A stretch of 64,000 nt of DNA. Origin: Castanea sativa (Eukaryota; Streptophyta; Magnoliopsida; Fagales; Fagaceae). The translations under genes and the position numbers were made by a program. Shown one piece after another: positions 11,091-24,137 of the stretch. A model generated the notes under the pieces. It worked only from the letters and a program-made list of their open reading frames with translations. It was not told where the DNA came from and did no database searches. The DNA is taken from assembly GCF_040712315.1 (NCBI RefSeq), contig NC_134024.1, forward strand, positions 26,279,158-26,343,157. The letters run 5' to 3'. Each line of letters opens with the position of its first letter. The first letter of the stretch is position 1.

Positions 11091-13764
11091 CTGCACATAT
11101 TCAAACTTGCATTTCACCAAGTAGATCATTTTAACTTCTTTAAATTTGTTAATATCTTTGTAATGGCAAAAATTATGATACAATAGAGAAGTAAATATTT
11201 AACATACGTATGATATGAAGATGCAATCAAGATTGGAATCTATATCTATTTATATATTCGTAGCCAAAACTCAGAAAAAATTCAATTAAATTTTAATTGG
11301 ATTCTCAATTTTGTACTATGTGTTCCATTTAATTTTTAATTTTGTGCCAAGTTAATTATTGAGTGTAAAAATCAAAGAGTACAAATCCAGTTTGATTCTA
11401 AATTTGATTTCAATTGGAGTTCAATTTTTATCTACGTATTCATCTAAGTTTTTAATTTTTGAGGCAAGTAAATTATTAGGTGTAGAAACCAAAAAGTCTA
11501 AAACCAATTCAATTCTAAATCACGTAACTGCCACAAAAAACATATACTCCGCTGCGAGCGGCTCTCAAATCTGGTAATGACAAACTATATCAAAATTAAA
11601 AATATACAATTGAAAGAGTACTGGTAAACCACATTTTGAATTGACATATATATCTCCTTTTATAAAACAACGTTGTGTTCCTCTGTTAATTATGAAGAAG
11701 ACATTAGTGAAGCCAAGAATGTATAATTTTTTCTATATAAAAATCGTGGCATATATATCAAAGATTGGACCTCCCACAAGTAGTATTAAGAGTCAATCCG
11801 TATGGTTTTTGAACTTGTTTGGATAGTGAACCTTGCTAGTTGAGAATTAAAAGCCTCAATTATATATATAACCAAATGCAGGTACATGTTTTTATCTTTT
11901 TGAATGTCTAAATTTCTTCTTTTATTCAAAATATCTTATTTTTGCATAGTCTATGACAGTGAATTCAAAAAAACAGAAACAGTATACTAGAAGAACATCG
12001 GATTGATAACATATGTCGGTGAAGACCTCAAATCCTCACCAAGTCAATTGGAAAACAAAAAACTAACCCTCAACTTTAACATTAAGGGTCTGTTTGATAG
12101 TAGAGTTTAAGTTGTAAATTTTTTTGTAATAAATAATGAAGGACAAAACTTAGGTATAGTACCTTAAGTGCTGCTCCTTAGGTTCTTCTCTTAAGATTCA
12201 GCTATGTAACTACTTAACTAAAACATACACTTCCATTCCATTAGAAAAATCCATATTGCAGAATCTTAAAATGAGAACCTAAAGAACAACATCTAAGTAT
12301 TGTACCTAAGTTATGCTCAATAATTAAGGGTCATGCTAGCAAGTGCCCTCAGAGCAATGGTTAATAATCCATTTTAGGAAAGTTTTAACACTACTTTTAT
12401 GAAAAATGAAAAAAGTTATCAAAACATTAATTTTTTTTCCATAAAAGCTTTCTTTAAATGAATTATTAACCATTATCCTAAAGGCATCCGTTAGCATTTC
12501 CCAATAAGTAATTATAAATAGTTACAGCTTCTAGAGGGTTTGACAATTATAAGATAAAATGCTTTGAAGTTGATACCTCAGGTAACCAATTTGAAAAAAA
12601 AAAAAAAAGTTGTAAGAGATGATATGAGAGGACATAATACAAAAGTTTTGTACTTTCATGAACTCAATTAATTCAATTTAGTGCTAAAATTTATTTAGTC
12701 ATTGTTAATATTATTAATATCATCATCATCATAATCATTTGTAATAAAGAGTTTTAATCGTTAAAGCCCTAAATTCCAATATTGGTCTTTAGAACCACAA
12801 AGATAAGACACCATAAAATATATAATTATCATTGAATTGAATTGACACCTCCTAATCCCTCAATCATAGAGATCTACGTCATTTTTCACTCTAATCATGG
12901 TATCTTGCGGATTAAATTCGGGACATTCGTATTTATGTCATTTCTTATTCTAATGAGACTACTACTCGATATTCTCATTGGAAATATAAAATATTCCCAT
13001 TACACTTCATTCATTCTTAAAAATTTTCTTTATTTATTTAATGGCTTGGCCGAGAAAAATAATATAGAATGTTTTATGGTAGCTTTCAATCATTACATCA
13101 CGGAGGATAATTTTACACTAAGGGTTCATTTAGTTGGGAGGATGGAAAAGTGAAAGGATAGAAAATAGAGGGAGGATGAAAAAGTGGGAGGATAGAAAAG
13201 TTTTTAGTTTTCTTAATTTGTGTTTGGTTGAGAGGGTGGAAAAGTAAAGGGATGAAAAAGTTTTTGGTTTGGTTGAAAATAAGACTTGTATAAATTTACC
13301 ATCATGTCCCTCTTAAATAAAACAAAAAGTAATACATTATACTTTTTTTTTTTTTTAAATGTGTATAGATAAAAGTGGACATTTCAAAAAATAGCATAAC
13401 AAATCATCCAAAAGTGTTTTCTTAAAACAATACTAAAAAATATTAAGAAAAAAAAAATAGGAAAAGAAGAGAGGGTGGAAAAGTAAAGGGATGAAAAAGT
13501 TTTTGGTTTGGTTGAAAATAAGGCTTGTATAAATCTACCATCATGTCCCTCTTAAATAAAACAAAAAGTAATACATTATACTTTAAAAAAAAATTGTGTA
13601 TAGATAAAAGTGGGCATTTCAAAAAATAGCATAACAAATCATCCAAAAGTGTTTTCTTAAAAAAATACTAAAAAAATTAAGAAAAAAAAGAAAGAAAAGA
13701 AGAACCCACACCTAACAAAACCAAAGAAAAAAAAAAAAAAAAAAGCAAAAAAAAAAAAACCAGC

Positions 13765-13798
<34 letters not shown>

Positions 13799-13977
13799 AG
13801 AAACATTAAAAGAGGTGGGGCCAGTTTTGTCCAAATATTTTTTCCACTTTTCACTCCAATTTGGAGAGATTGTATTTTAAAGGGGAAGAAGAGAAAACTT
13901 GTGGGCCCCACCACTTTTCTCTCCCCTCCCCCTCTTAACCAAACACCCTTCCCACTCATTTCCTCTCCTATTTTCCT

Positions 13978-14011
<34 letters not shown>

Positions 14012-14047
14012 CATTCTCCCTAAAATCCACCCAACCAAACATACCCT

Positions 14048-14078
<31 letters not shown>

Positions 14079-16592
14079 AGTCCCCAACAGACAACGTGAA
14101 TTACGTGACCACTGACTAGAGAGGCCAATGGCAATCCATAAGCATGAAAAAAAGTTTCGTGATATTTCTCCGTTTGAAATCTTTGGATCGCTACACCACA
14201 GACTTTGACTTGTGTACATATGTTGTTTACTTGAAAGAACCAATAAGTGACATTTATTTGTTTGTTTAGAACCCTTAAAGCAGATTGTTTAATCTAATAT
14301 ATTAGTCAAGTTATTACTTAGGTTCATTATTTAAATCTAGGTTAAACAATAATAAATTATATCATGCAAAGCTGTGGAAAGTAAATAACACTACGATATG
14401 ATGACCTAAGAAAACCAATGAAACAAACAGTTTCAATGTAAAAACTTAGGGAGGATTTGACATAACTATCCTCAAAATAAAGCAAATCCACTATAAGAGA
14501 ATTGAAATTTTTACAATCAGATTTAACCCTAAATCTATTGCTACCCCAAGTAGTAACTTACTGACACGACCACGTGCAAACTCCGAATACACAGACTCCT
14601 TCTCTTCTTGGACTTACTGTAACACAAGCACCCACACTTGTGACTTTGAGATCCCACTCAAATGTTTCAAATCAGCTTCACTTATTGATCTTTCTAGCAT
14701 CAACTAGGTTCTACCAATGCTTGATTGTAGATCTTGCTCTGATAGATGCTTGTGTAGTTAGAATGTATAACACCTCTCAGATCTCATAAGAAGTAACACA
14801 CAAGTCTTTCAAAGAGCTTCAAAACGTAGATAGAGTTTCCCTTTTATATGTGGACAAGTTAGATTGAAACACTAAACGTTTTCGCGGGGTTGGGCCTTGT
14901 TTTAAAATTTTGCAGAATCTGATTTCTGCGATTTTCGATCAGTCGAATCTAATTTTCGATCAATCGAACTTGGCAGATTTTAACTCTTCTTTTCTACAGT
15001 TAGCTCAAACTTGAAGTTTGAAACACATATCTTTGAGTAATGCCTAACACATAGACTAGATATGTTTTGTTCTCAGTTTGCCAACACATACAAAATAGAA
15101 TTCTAAACATTTAATCCTAAATCTTTAGAACCTAATAATATTGTCATCGGGTATGGTAGGAACTAGGAATTAGGGAAGTCTGTGCTTCTCCTTTGGTTGA
15201 AACTTGACAGAAAGTGATATAGATCGATATTTTGTTGGCCAAACTGTATTTTTGGTTAGTTTCAATTTGTTTCTTTTATATGATCTCAATTTTAATTAAT
15301 TGATATCAAATTTATCTTTTAACTAAAACAACTTATAGGCATAAAATTGAATTTATTTTATAAGTTGAAGGATGAGCTAGTTTGACTATATTTTAAAAAT
15401 TAAGAGACAAAATTGATACAATTTATTGTTGAGATTCTTCAATTAGCAAGCTGGAGAATGAAATTGACAAAATTAAATGTTATGGACCAAATTGATAATG
15501 CAAATATATTGAGATAATTGGTGTTTGGCCCTTTTGTTTTATTTGATAAATTAAACAACAAAAGTTATAAATAAAGAAAAATCTTTATGGCTATTTTCTA
15601 TCCAGATTTACTATTTTTGATCGTCTCTGCATATAAGAGGACAAGAAAGAGATTCATTTTTTAATAATTTGACAATTACAATGAAATATGAAGATTTGAA
15701 CCCTAAACGTTAGAGACATCTAGATCTATCAATTGAGCAAGATGACTTATGACAAGGAAAATACTATTCTATATATTATATTAGTAATTCCAACTCCAAA
15801 TTTATTAAAAATAACTCTCTTAAGATTATAATAGAAATTTAATGCAATATATTTTATTTCTAGTTTTTTATTCCTCCAATCATCAAACACTCCTAATAGA
15901 AACCTTTAATTACTTCTTTCCTTCTTTTTTTTCGTCTTTCCTTTCATTTTTTTCATATTTTATTTCCTCTTAACTTTCTACATTCTTATCAAACAATGCC
16001 GGAGTCAATACTTTGATTTCAGTTATGAATGAGACTTCAAAAATTAATTTAACAAAATTCATTAGTAACCCGAAAAAAGCTAAGATTTCAATGTATTATT
16101 TTTCGGTGAGAAATTTCACTTAAGACGTCGTCGTTTAGGTGTAGTTCAAATTAAACTCTATAGTTTCAAAATTAATGAAGTAAACCTCAAACATTCAAAA
16201 TATAAAAAATTAAATATTGAAATAAAAAAGAAGGTAGAATCAGAAGTCAAAAGAGAGATGAATAACAAAAAAAATAAAAATAAATAACATTCTCTAATGT
16301 AAAATCTCATCAAGAACTAATTTAGGGAGAAAGTTGACTTTAAGAACTATTTTTTTTTTTTAATACAAGACAGAAATTCTACTTTAGTATAATCTAAGTG
16401 TATATGTGTGTAAAGATTCCTCTTAGAGACTTGAACCCCAGCCCTTACCTCCTACACCCCACAAACACTTATACTTGTAGAGTAACCATCGCACCAAGAG
16501 TGTGCAGTGGTAAAACTAAATTAAACAGTTTTAAAATGTTTTAAATCTGATTAGCACTAGAGATTTAAGTTAAGTTAATAGAATTAACCATC

Positions 16593-16632
<40 letters not shown>

Positions 16633-17398
16633 AATTCTTATATACATTATTATACTTACACAGTGCAATGATGGATGTCTTAACGAGTTCGTTGCCACGG
16701 ATGTGATGACAACCTGTCGGTACTGTTCGGTAACCCTTTCCATTCTCTTCGTAGATTAGTTCGTACCCCTTCCGACAAGAGCAATTGTAACCCCCAATAG
16801 TGTTATGGCATATTTGGTTGCATGGGTGAGATCTTTTGCATTCATCAATATCTGAAACACAGTTGCAGCCCATGCATCAGAACATAAACAACCTTTGTGC
16901 TCATTTAGCTACTTCAAATAACTTTCTTATTTCTTTTCAATAAATTAGAATGGAGGATGGGAATTTTAGGTTTTTCTTTAGGGAAGCAATGGATAATATT
17001 GCTGAACTGTAAAGTTCTCGATGCAACTATAAATTAGTTGTAATATTCAATGCTAGTCAATAACCAGTGTAATACATAGAAAATTGGGAATATTACCATT
17101 TTTTCCTTTATTTGTTGATATTTTTTTTTATTATGATTGTGTTTTTATGAAACTATATATTATAATATTTTTTTAAAATATGATGCAACAAGATTATGAT
17201 GTGTTGGTATTTAAATATAAAATTGAATCCACTGCTTACTTAAAAATATTTATTAGAATAATTACATGTAAAATTATGAAACATGAAAAGATGATGTGAC
17301 AAACTATTATAAATTCAATCCAAATGTTTTTAGTTTTATATACATTAGTTGTTAACCTATGTGATGCATAAGAAATTTTTTTCTTAAAGTTAACACTA

Positions 17399-17432
<34 letters not shown>

Positions 17433-18265
17433 CACATTATAACTAAAATTAATTTCTCTATTGTCAAGATGAATTTTTTTTTCTCAAGAATTCTAAAAGA
17501 AAAAGAGATAGTCATTCCCAAACAATATTTAATTACAGAATCAAGTGCGTCATCCAAGTACATTTGAAAATTACAATTATTACCCAAAACAAAATTTCTT
17601 AAAATCCAAAATTGTTCAATCTAGCTATAACCAAAAAATTAACATGTTGCATATCAAAATATTTATAAATTAAGTAGGAAAAAAAAAATGAAACAAACAC
17701 TTTTAGGACACATAATGCAACAAAACATGATTCAAAACCAAAATAAAAAAACCAAATCACATCAAAATCCAAAATTTTCACTCTAATATCCAAAACAGAG
17801 AAAGGTATTTCAAAATTTATATAACAAACCAAAATTAAAATGAGATTAAAGCCAAAAAAAAGAAAAAAAGAAAAAAAAGAAGAAGAGAGTTATCGAAATG
17901 GAAACATATATCTGTAAATTTTATTATATTAAGATAACACAGATTAATTAAAAATTTTATATAAAAGAAAAATATATTTCAAAAATATTATTGAAACTTT
18001 AGCATTTGAAACTTTAATAGAGTTTCATCAAGATTAAACTACCAAAATGCAAATATATGTTGAACCACTTGCCATATGGTAAACAATGTGTGAATTTTAC
18101 TATATTAAAATACAAAAGTATAATAGATTATCAAAATAATTGAAAAAAAATTAATTCATTTTAAAGTTCTTAAATTTTTTTGAAATATAATTTTTTCGTT
18201 GGAGTAAAATTTTAAACTTTTTAAAACTTAGCTAATAGAGTTTTACCTAAAATTAACTGTAATTG

Positions 18266-18323
<58 letters not shown>

Positions 18324-19266
18324 TAATCAATTGATGCAGTCACGAATTGTAGAACCAACTTTTACATTTTCAGTTAATTTCATACTTATCAACCAAAAAA
18401 AAACCCACAAGTTGAAATTCTATTAAAAAAAAAACTAATATATATTAGCTAGTACCTGTGCAACCATTTTCGGTGTATGCGTTCCCTTCAAAACCTGAAG
18501 AGCACTTGCAAATATACCCACGACCGTTGGTTGAATAGTGACATTCACTATGATCTGCCTTACATGCATAGCTTTTTAGTTTTCTAGCATCTTCGCATGT
18601 CTTATTTGCAATTGTCCAATCAAGCACCACAGGAACGGTTGATTTATTTTGTAAATTTTGAAGATCGAAAGAGAGAGAGTGAAATTCCTCTTCTTTCACT
18701 ACAAAAGCGAAACCACATGAAATGGGTTCAAGCATCTCCACATTGAAATTTACTACTCCTTGAGGTATAGAAGTCTCACAACAGCCCTTGCCAGAGCAAG
18801 GCCTCTTAACCACACTGCTATTACCGTCACAGATTGTTATGCATGTACTCGCATAGCTACCCGATGACTCTCTAACATACGCAATAATGTTACAACCAAC
18901 AGTAATGAATTTGTTCTTCCTATCTGAGATGGGAAACTTTGACCATATGCTCTGTGAAGAACGATTGTTGAAACATCTAGAGGTTAGAGAGGTTGAGACT
19001 AGCAGCTCACCATCATTCAGTGATATGTTGAGGATTTCTATGGAACCTGCGACCAGAAATGGTTTTGGAGTCCCAGATATGTTTTGACAATTAATGAGAA
19101 AAGATTCATCAAGGGAGCAATCCCAGCTTGTTCCAAACGGGTAGGGGATTTTAACACTTCCACAATTCCTTTGGCATCTCGAATTGAGTTGAGATGCTGC
19201 TGTTACTGCTGAAATTGTCAACCAAAGTAGCAGCTGTTGGTGCAAAAGCATTCCACGCAAAGCCAT
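9895..19266 (-). CDS. Wall-associated kinase-like receptor gene, three exons, premature TAG
   Basis: Exons are 19266-18456, 16851-16660 and 11090-9895, joined by GT-AG introns with matching phases. The predicted protein starts with a signal peptide (about residues 1-24), then a galacturonan-binding WAK region (Cys-rich, [13 protein letters not shown] near 33), a calcium-binding EGF-like module opening DIDEC (271), a membrane segment (about 327-350) and a Ser/Thr kinase with [12 protein letters not shown] (409), [13 protein letters not shown] (516) and DFG (536). The family sits in the plasma membrane and senses cell-wall pectin fragments. Codon 661 is TAG (10113-10111) within [16 protein letters not shown]; the frame then stays open to 732 residues, the usual WAK length. 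A single GAG-to-TAG change would explain it. Truncation removes the conserved Arg of subdomain XI, so the allele is probably defective unless the stop is read through or is an assembly error. Confidence 0.85.
12141..12318. mobile_element. MITE, family A, copy 2
   Basis: Matches 463-636 through GGACAAAACTTAGGTATAGT, TACACTTCCAT and the right arm TACCTAAGTTATGCTC. Lies within intron 2. Confidence 0.6.
13122..14046. mobile_element. hAT-like MITE, family B, enlarged copy
   Basis: The left end is GGGTTCATTTAGTTGGGAGG and the right end is CCAACCAAACATACCC, as in the 899-1379 copy. It is about twice as long because of a 239-bp tandem duplication and several poly-A and poly-T runs (13725-13797 and 13980-14011). 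A (GA)n repeat abuts the right end, so no target duplication can be read there. Confidence 0.55.
13231..13690. repeat. 239-bp tandem duplication inside the MITE
   Basis: AGAGGGTGGAAAAGTAAAGG begins at 13231 and again at 13470. The following 200 bases are nearly identical in both copies, including CATCATGTCCCTCTTAAATA. Confidence 0.8.
14264..15137 (-). mobile_element. Solo LTR in intron 2, same family as the LTR at 43.25 kb
   Basis: Read on the minus strand it starts TATTAGGTTCTAAAG (compare TGTTAGGTTCTAAAC at 43251), includes TGTTGGCAAACTGAGAACAA and ends TTTAAGGGTTCTAAACAAACA, parallel to TTTAAGGGGTCTAAAAATG near 44041. No internal region adjoins it. Flanks AATAT and AATAA would be a 5-bp duplication with one mismatch. 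Orientation is the same as the host gene's transcription. Confidence 0.6.
15138..16587. other. AT-rich part of intron 2
   Basis: No gene, repeat unit or RNA recognised. Confidence 0.4.
16588..16632. repeat. (TAA)n microsatellite
   Basis: About 14 TAA units just inside the donor end of intron 2. Confidence 0.9.
16660..16851 (-). CDS. WAK-like exon 2: calcium-binding EGF-like module
   Basis: 192 nt with acceptor TGTTTCAG|ATATTGATG and donor CACTGT|GTAAGTAT. Encodes [20 protein letters not shown] and the remaining cysteines of the module, then KTSIIAL at the start of the membrane segment. The phase (2 nt in, 1 nt out) fits both neighbours. Confidence 0.85.
16852..18455 (-). other. WAK-like intron 1 (1.6 kb)
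   Basis: Bounded by GTACTAGC and TGTTTCAG. Contains TA microsatellites at about 17397-17432 and 18269-18321. No inserted element recognised. Confidence 0.75.
18456..19266 (-). CDS. WAK-like exon 1: signal peptide, galacturonan-binding region, first EGF-like module
   Basis: 811 nt from ATG 19266. The donor CACAG|GTACTAG at 18455 leaves one base (G) of a split Asp codon. The Cys-rich ectodomain and the final [17 protein letters not shown] are typical of WAK and WAK-like proteins. Confidence 0.85.
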
Positions 19267-19348
19267 GGTTTTGCTTTTTCTGTGTCTCTGTTCTATTGTA
19301 AAATTTAGAATTTCTTAATTTGTGCTATAGACAGCAAAATGTGGCTAA

Positions 19349-19355
19349 CTTTATA
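19349..19355 (-). promoter_or_regulatory. Probable TATA box of the WAK-like gene
   Basis: TATAAAG on the minus strand, about 85 bp upstream of ATG 19266 and in context TTCTATAAAGTT. Spacing fits a short plant 5' UTR. Confidence 0.5.
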
Positions 19356-19875
19356 GAAGGCAAGTACCTCTTTGGCGAGAGCTGGCTCAAAAAAATTAAG
19401 AACACCCTCAAACTTTTTTTTATGCCAAACAAATTTTGAACTAAAATCTAAAAAAATAAAATTGTAACAGAGAATATGTGGAAAAATGATTATAAAATAA
19501 GAAATATCTCTTAATTTCGACGAGGAGCCGAACTAGGCTTTGGAGGAAACAGAGAAAGAGAGGAAACTGCAGCTCTGCCGCTGCTTCTTCTTCAGAGTGA
19601 GAGAGAGAGATTTGAGCAATAGCCAATCTGTCTAGACTTTTAGATAAGCAGAGGAGTGGACAATCTTTTTAAAAATGTTTGGTACAAATGTGGGTGGATA
19701 TCCTTTGGCCACGTTGATGATTAGGGGGAGAGGCAGACCACTTTACTCCTCTTTTTCTTTTTTTCTTTTTTTTTTTTTCTTTTTTTTTTTTGAGAAATAC
19801 GTTTGTAATATGACCGACGTGGGTTTGAGTGGTTAATCAAAGGCAAAGAATCTACATTATTTGCACTTTCTTAAA
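19356..19875. other. Upstream region of the WAK-like gene
   Basis: AT-rich with GA and T-rich tracts (19745-19793). Likely contains the gene's promoter; no specific protein-binding site is claimed. Confidence 0.4.
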
Positions 19876-20275
19876 GTACTTGCAGCAGTGGAGCTAAATA
19901 GCTATATAGTTATTTTAGCTCCACCAAAACACAAAAAAAAACATGTAGCAGTAGAGCTAAATCTATAGTTTTTTAGCTCATTGCTACAGTGCACATCTAT
20001 AGATAGATGTGCACTGTTCATGAGAGCTAAAAAAAAATAATTTTTTATTTTGTGTTCACATTACCTTTTTATTGTGGTGTTTTTATTGTAATGAGATGTA
20101 TTATTTTATTGTGGTAGATATATTATTTTATTGTGATGTTTATATTATTTTATTGTGTTGAAAGCTAAAATAGATCCACTACTGCAGCATGTGTGTAGGT
20201 AAAATAGATAAAGTAACTTTTGGTGGAGCTAAATTGCTAAATTTTTAGCTCCATTACTGTGGATGCTCACCGGTA
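19876..20275. mobile_element. MITE with long inverted arms
   Basis: The left arm CAGCAGTGGAGCTAAATAGC and the right arm TTTTAGCTCCATTACTGTGG are inverted copies. The inner AGCTCCACCAAAA and TTTTGGTGGAGCT also pair. The AT-rich centre has repeated TATTATTTTATTGTG blocks. About 600 bp upstream of the WAK-like start codon. Confidence 0.6.
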
Positions 20276-22121
20276 AGGTTATTGCAATATTAAGAAAAGC
20301 ATAAAATATTTTTATAATAAATACAATTTTTTTAGGAGAAATATTTTAGATGTGAAATTATAGTAACATAGATAAATATTTTTAAATTAAATAATGGTTT
20401 TGTTAAAAGTACTGAAAATTATATATAATTATAAAACTTTAAAACCATAACCCTTTTTTTTTTGGTAGTTTGTTCAGGTTAACTTCTTTTTCTTCCTCTA
20501 AAAAAATGATAATTTATTTTTCTTTCAATTTGAGTTAAATTTAACATGAAAAAACTTCTAAAATTTTATATCTTTTTTTAGTAAATATCAGTAGCTATAT
20601 TCTTATTTATTTAATTTTATTATTTTTTATCATGAGAGAGAGAGAGAGAGAGAGAGAGAGGCATAAAGAATAGGAATTAGAGGATCCTATTATATCGGGA
20701 ATACTGTTACAATTATTTGAGAAGCTCATGCTAAATCACTAAATTTACTATTTCAATTCAATTTAGAGTTCTTTTAGTTGTTCTTTAATACAATCCAAAA
20801 AGAGCTTTAAGTGTGCTTTAGGAGCTATAAAGTTTTTTTTTTTTTTTTTTGGAAAAAGAAGAATAAAATCAAAGACGGTGTCTGCTAGCAAGAACATATA
20901 GAGCTTTCTAAGTCCTATAAAATTCTTTTGTATTCTTTTAATATAAGCTGAAATTTGAATTTTTATTTTTTTAAAATCTAAAATTTACTGTTCATTCTCT
21001 ATAAATCTAGAGCTTTAATAATTATTCACTATATTTTAACAAACGTTCAAAATGCTGAAGACTTTTCAATTAAAGTTGTATCTGTCGCAAAAATTCTATC
21101 ACAAAAGTCTACACAACAGTGTAATCGGATACCTTTGATATAGGTAGTGTTAATTAAGTTGGAATCCATTAACTTTTTAAAAATTGTTCTTTTATTGAAT
21201 ATAAAAAATAGAGCAATACAAATTTTTTTATAAATTTTTTTATAAACGACCAATGTAGTGAGTGGTTAATGATAAATAAAAAAGTGATATTAATAATAAA
21301 TTTAGATGAAAACCAATAAAAAATTAATCTTATAAACAATTTATAAAATAATCTATAACGTAGCATTCCTCTAAAAAAAATATAACACCATGTCATATAA
21401 TTGATATTCTCACTGATGAGTGTCAAAGTTTGGCAGTAATAAGACATGGACTTCTAACTGACAACCTCAAGACCTGGGGGTACATTCCGCCTATTCAATT
21501 TTCACACTATTCAGGGTGAATTCTTATGGGGCGTGTTTACACACTAATATGTACAAACTTACATATGTGCACGTTTTGAACTAAAATACTAACTTAAAGT
21601 CACGATTTCAGTTAAAAATGTATGTGTAAGTTATTTTTCAAAATTTATTAATGATTTTTAATGAAGCATTTCAGCACTTGGAATCTTTCTATTTTTTTAG
21701 TTTAAAAGTTGAATTTATTTTTGCATAACTCTCACAGAAGTTTAAAGTCGGATATTTAAATCCCTTTAAAATATGACAACTCCGGGTAACATGATTTCTC
21801 ACCTATGCAAGGCCTTCGATGGTCTGCCTTAATCTCTGAAAGTAGAATTTCAAGTAGCATGAATTATCTGACTTACTAAACATTGTCTCTAGCGATGCAT
21901 CTTCCTTTGTCCATGTGCCAGTCTGCCGTCTATCCTTTTATTAGCTTAATTGAATTAAAGGGGGGGAAAAGAGAGACTGAACGGTACGTTTTAATAGAAT
22001 GAACTTGTCTGCAACATGCTAAAATAAATCCAATTCTGTCATATAGTCTATATGGTCAAAGCTAAACAATATATACATTACTCTTAATTAATGCAAATGT
22101 ATTATTACGATGGATTAACTA
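20276..22121. other. Intergenic AT-rich sequence
   Basis: Holds a (GA)n repeat near 20635-20660 and poly-T runs. No gene supported. Confidence 0.5.
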
Positions 22122-22925
22122 ATTATCTCCCTTCATGCATCTAAGGGTTTCACTACATAGTTTCTTCTGCTATTGTACCAAACACCTTGAGAAGATTTAT
22201 TAAGTAGTTAATATAATTTATAAAGACATCAATTAACCCAAAATGCTAAAATTAAATGAAAATGCGCTCAAGTACGTTATATTATCCACTCACTTTTCTC
22301 ATTAGTATCTAACATAGGACTTCACTTCTTAACTAATCACACTCCTCACATATAAATATTTCAACATGCTCTATACATGTGATCCCAAAAATATGAAATT
22401 AGCAATCATTTTTAACTGTATAAACAATGTACAGTGTTGAATTTTATCACCATGAGACTTGTAAAAGGAAAGTGTCATCCAGCCAGAAGCTCTGCTATAC
22501 CACACCAAAGTTATAGACATCACCTTATTATTATTATTACTATTTTCATGTTAGTTGACTAGAGTGGAAGTATTTAATTTGTCTAAGCATGCAAAAGTTC
22601 CTTGCACCAAAGTAGTTAATTGTGTTTGATTAAGAGGAACTGAACTAGAAGCTTCAAAATCAAAGAAGTTTGCTGTAATATTTGGCACGGTAGTTTGAGA
22701 ATGAAGTATGCAGATCCTATAGTTTATTCTGCAATCTTCAAAGGCTTCTCCCATGAAAGTAAGGATGAGAAGCTTTTATCATAATTGGGGTAAAAAAAAA
22801 GTACCATTTGTGATGAGTTCATAAACCAATAAGGAAACTTTTGTTTTTAGACAACAATATAATACCTTAACCACACTCATATCAATTATAATTTGGATGA
22901 GAACAATTCCTTCATTTAGACCCCT
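22122..22925 (-). pseudogene. Decayed WAK-like kinase fragment
   Basis: Minus-strand pieces line up in order with exon 3 of the WAK-like gene: a stretch like VSLLVYELITNGT (near 22807-22850) matching [30 protein letters not shown] (22587-22650) matching [26 protein letters not shown] (near 22500-22523) matching DVYSFGVV; and a final GR-stop near 22127 matching the C-terminus. HRD is lost, the DFG site is reduced to DFE and stops intervene. No EGF or ectodomain exons were found next to it. It is a dead paralogue, implying a former tandem WAK cluster. Confidence 0.7.
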
Positions 22926-24137
22926 ATTTAATCAATTTTATTATTTAAGGTCTTGATAGCAAGTTCTTAGAGTTTAGATATTGAAAAATCTATGTTAATT
23001 GACTTTAATCAATTGTATTTTGTTTAATTATTTTAATATATCTTTTCTAACTTAACGTGTGTTTGGCTCCAAATTAAAAAGCCGTTTATTTTACTATTTA
23101 GCTTATTTTTGCTACTATTCATAAGCTCTACTGTGCTTTTTGGTATTATTCATGAATCCCACTGTACTATTTCAGCTAATTTTTACTTTTATTTATAGTA
23201 CTTTCAGCACAAAGTTTTCAGTTTCAGCAAAATAAGCAAATTTCAAACAAATTCTTAATTGTATTTGGGGTAGATTGTACTTGAGCTCCTTTGCTTTTGT
23301 GAAAGCTACATTTAGAGTTATCTTGTAACCTCAGGTGACTTGATTTACACACGAATGACACGTGACAAAAAGCCAAGATCAAAGTGCTAATTAGGCAAGT
23401 CGTGACCATCTCACGACTAGCTAGGCCACAACAAGGTCACGAGTTGCACAATCAGTGTATTCTGTCCTCCAAACTTTTTCTATCCACTGTAATTCTGCCA
23501 ATACACACACTATGAGTTGTTGTGTCTGGTTGAGTCTTCAGATAAGGGTTATAGCAAACTCTAAAACATAAGTTGAATATCCAAGGGGCCACATTTTTAA
23601 GAAAAGAGAGAGAGCTTTTAGTTTTTGAGCAAAAACACTCTACATCTCTTTTCCATCTCTTTCAATCTTCGATTGAGAGTTGTATTCCCTTCATCTCACA
23701 CCAATACACAAAGCCTTGTGAGTTGTGAATGAAGTTTTTGGAAACTTAGGAAACCACATTCAAAATCCAATTTATTTTATGATTTCTCCATTGGTGCTTC
23801 AATAGAGGGTCTCTGGTAAATTAGAAGGAGAAAGGGCTCAGTGAGGCTGTTTGCTAGCTGGAGTTTGGAAGACTTAAGTATACTAGGTTTATGGGCTTGG
23901 AGCATTGGTAGTGTCCTATGTACTGCAACTATATTGACTAGTGGAAATTTCCAACAGTATGATTGGGAGAGAGGTTTATGTAAATTAGTTATTGTTGTTA
24001 TGTAAATATATTAGACTAAATTGTTAGTTTAGCTTAAAAGTGATTAAGCTGTAAAAAAGCATGGTTTAGGATTTTAAATATCTGTTTGGAGTATATTAGC
24101 ATTTTTCAGATAGCAAAATACAATGACCTCTTTAAGG
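22926..24137. other. Intergenic; possible MITE and LTR-like remnant
   Basis: 23052-23246 has weak inverted ends (GTGTGTTTGGC at the left, TTTCAAACAAAT at the right) suggesting an old MITE. 23270-23990 has the texture of a retrotransposon LTR or leader, with CACGAC and GTCACGAG motifs, but no boundary could be fixed. Confidence 0.3.

Larger units (their letters stand above)
11091..16659 (-). other. WAK-like intron 2 (5.57 kb) with several insertions
   Basis: Very long for a WAK intron. It holds MITE family A copy 2, a family B relative with an internal tandem duplication, a minus-strand solo LTR and a (TAA)n repeat. The remainder is AT-rich with no supported gene. Confidence 0.75.

Noticed and set aside
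13657..14243. Overlapping frames of 66-100 codons on both strands
   Set aside because: They translate poly-A, poly-T and GA runs of a MITE; no domain and extreme residue bias.
22551..22754. 67-codon frame as a stand-alone small gene
   Set aside because: It is one piece of the decayed WAK kinase, in frame only by chance beyond the shared phrase.
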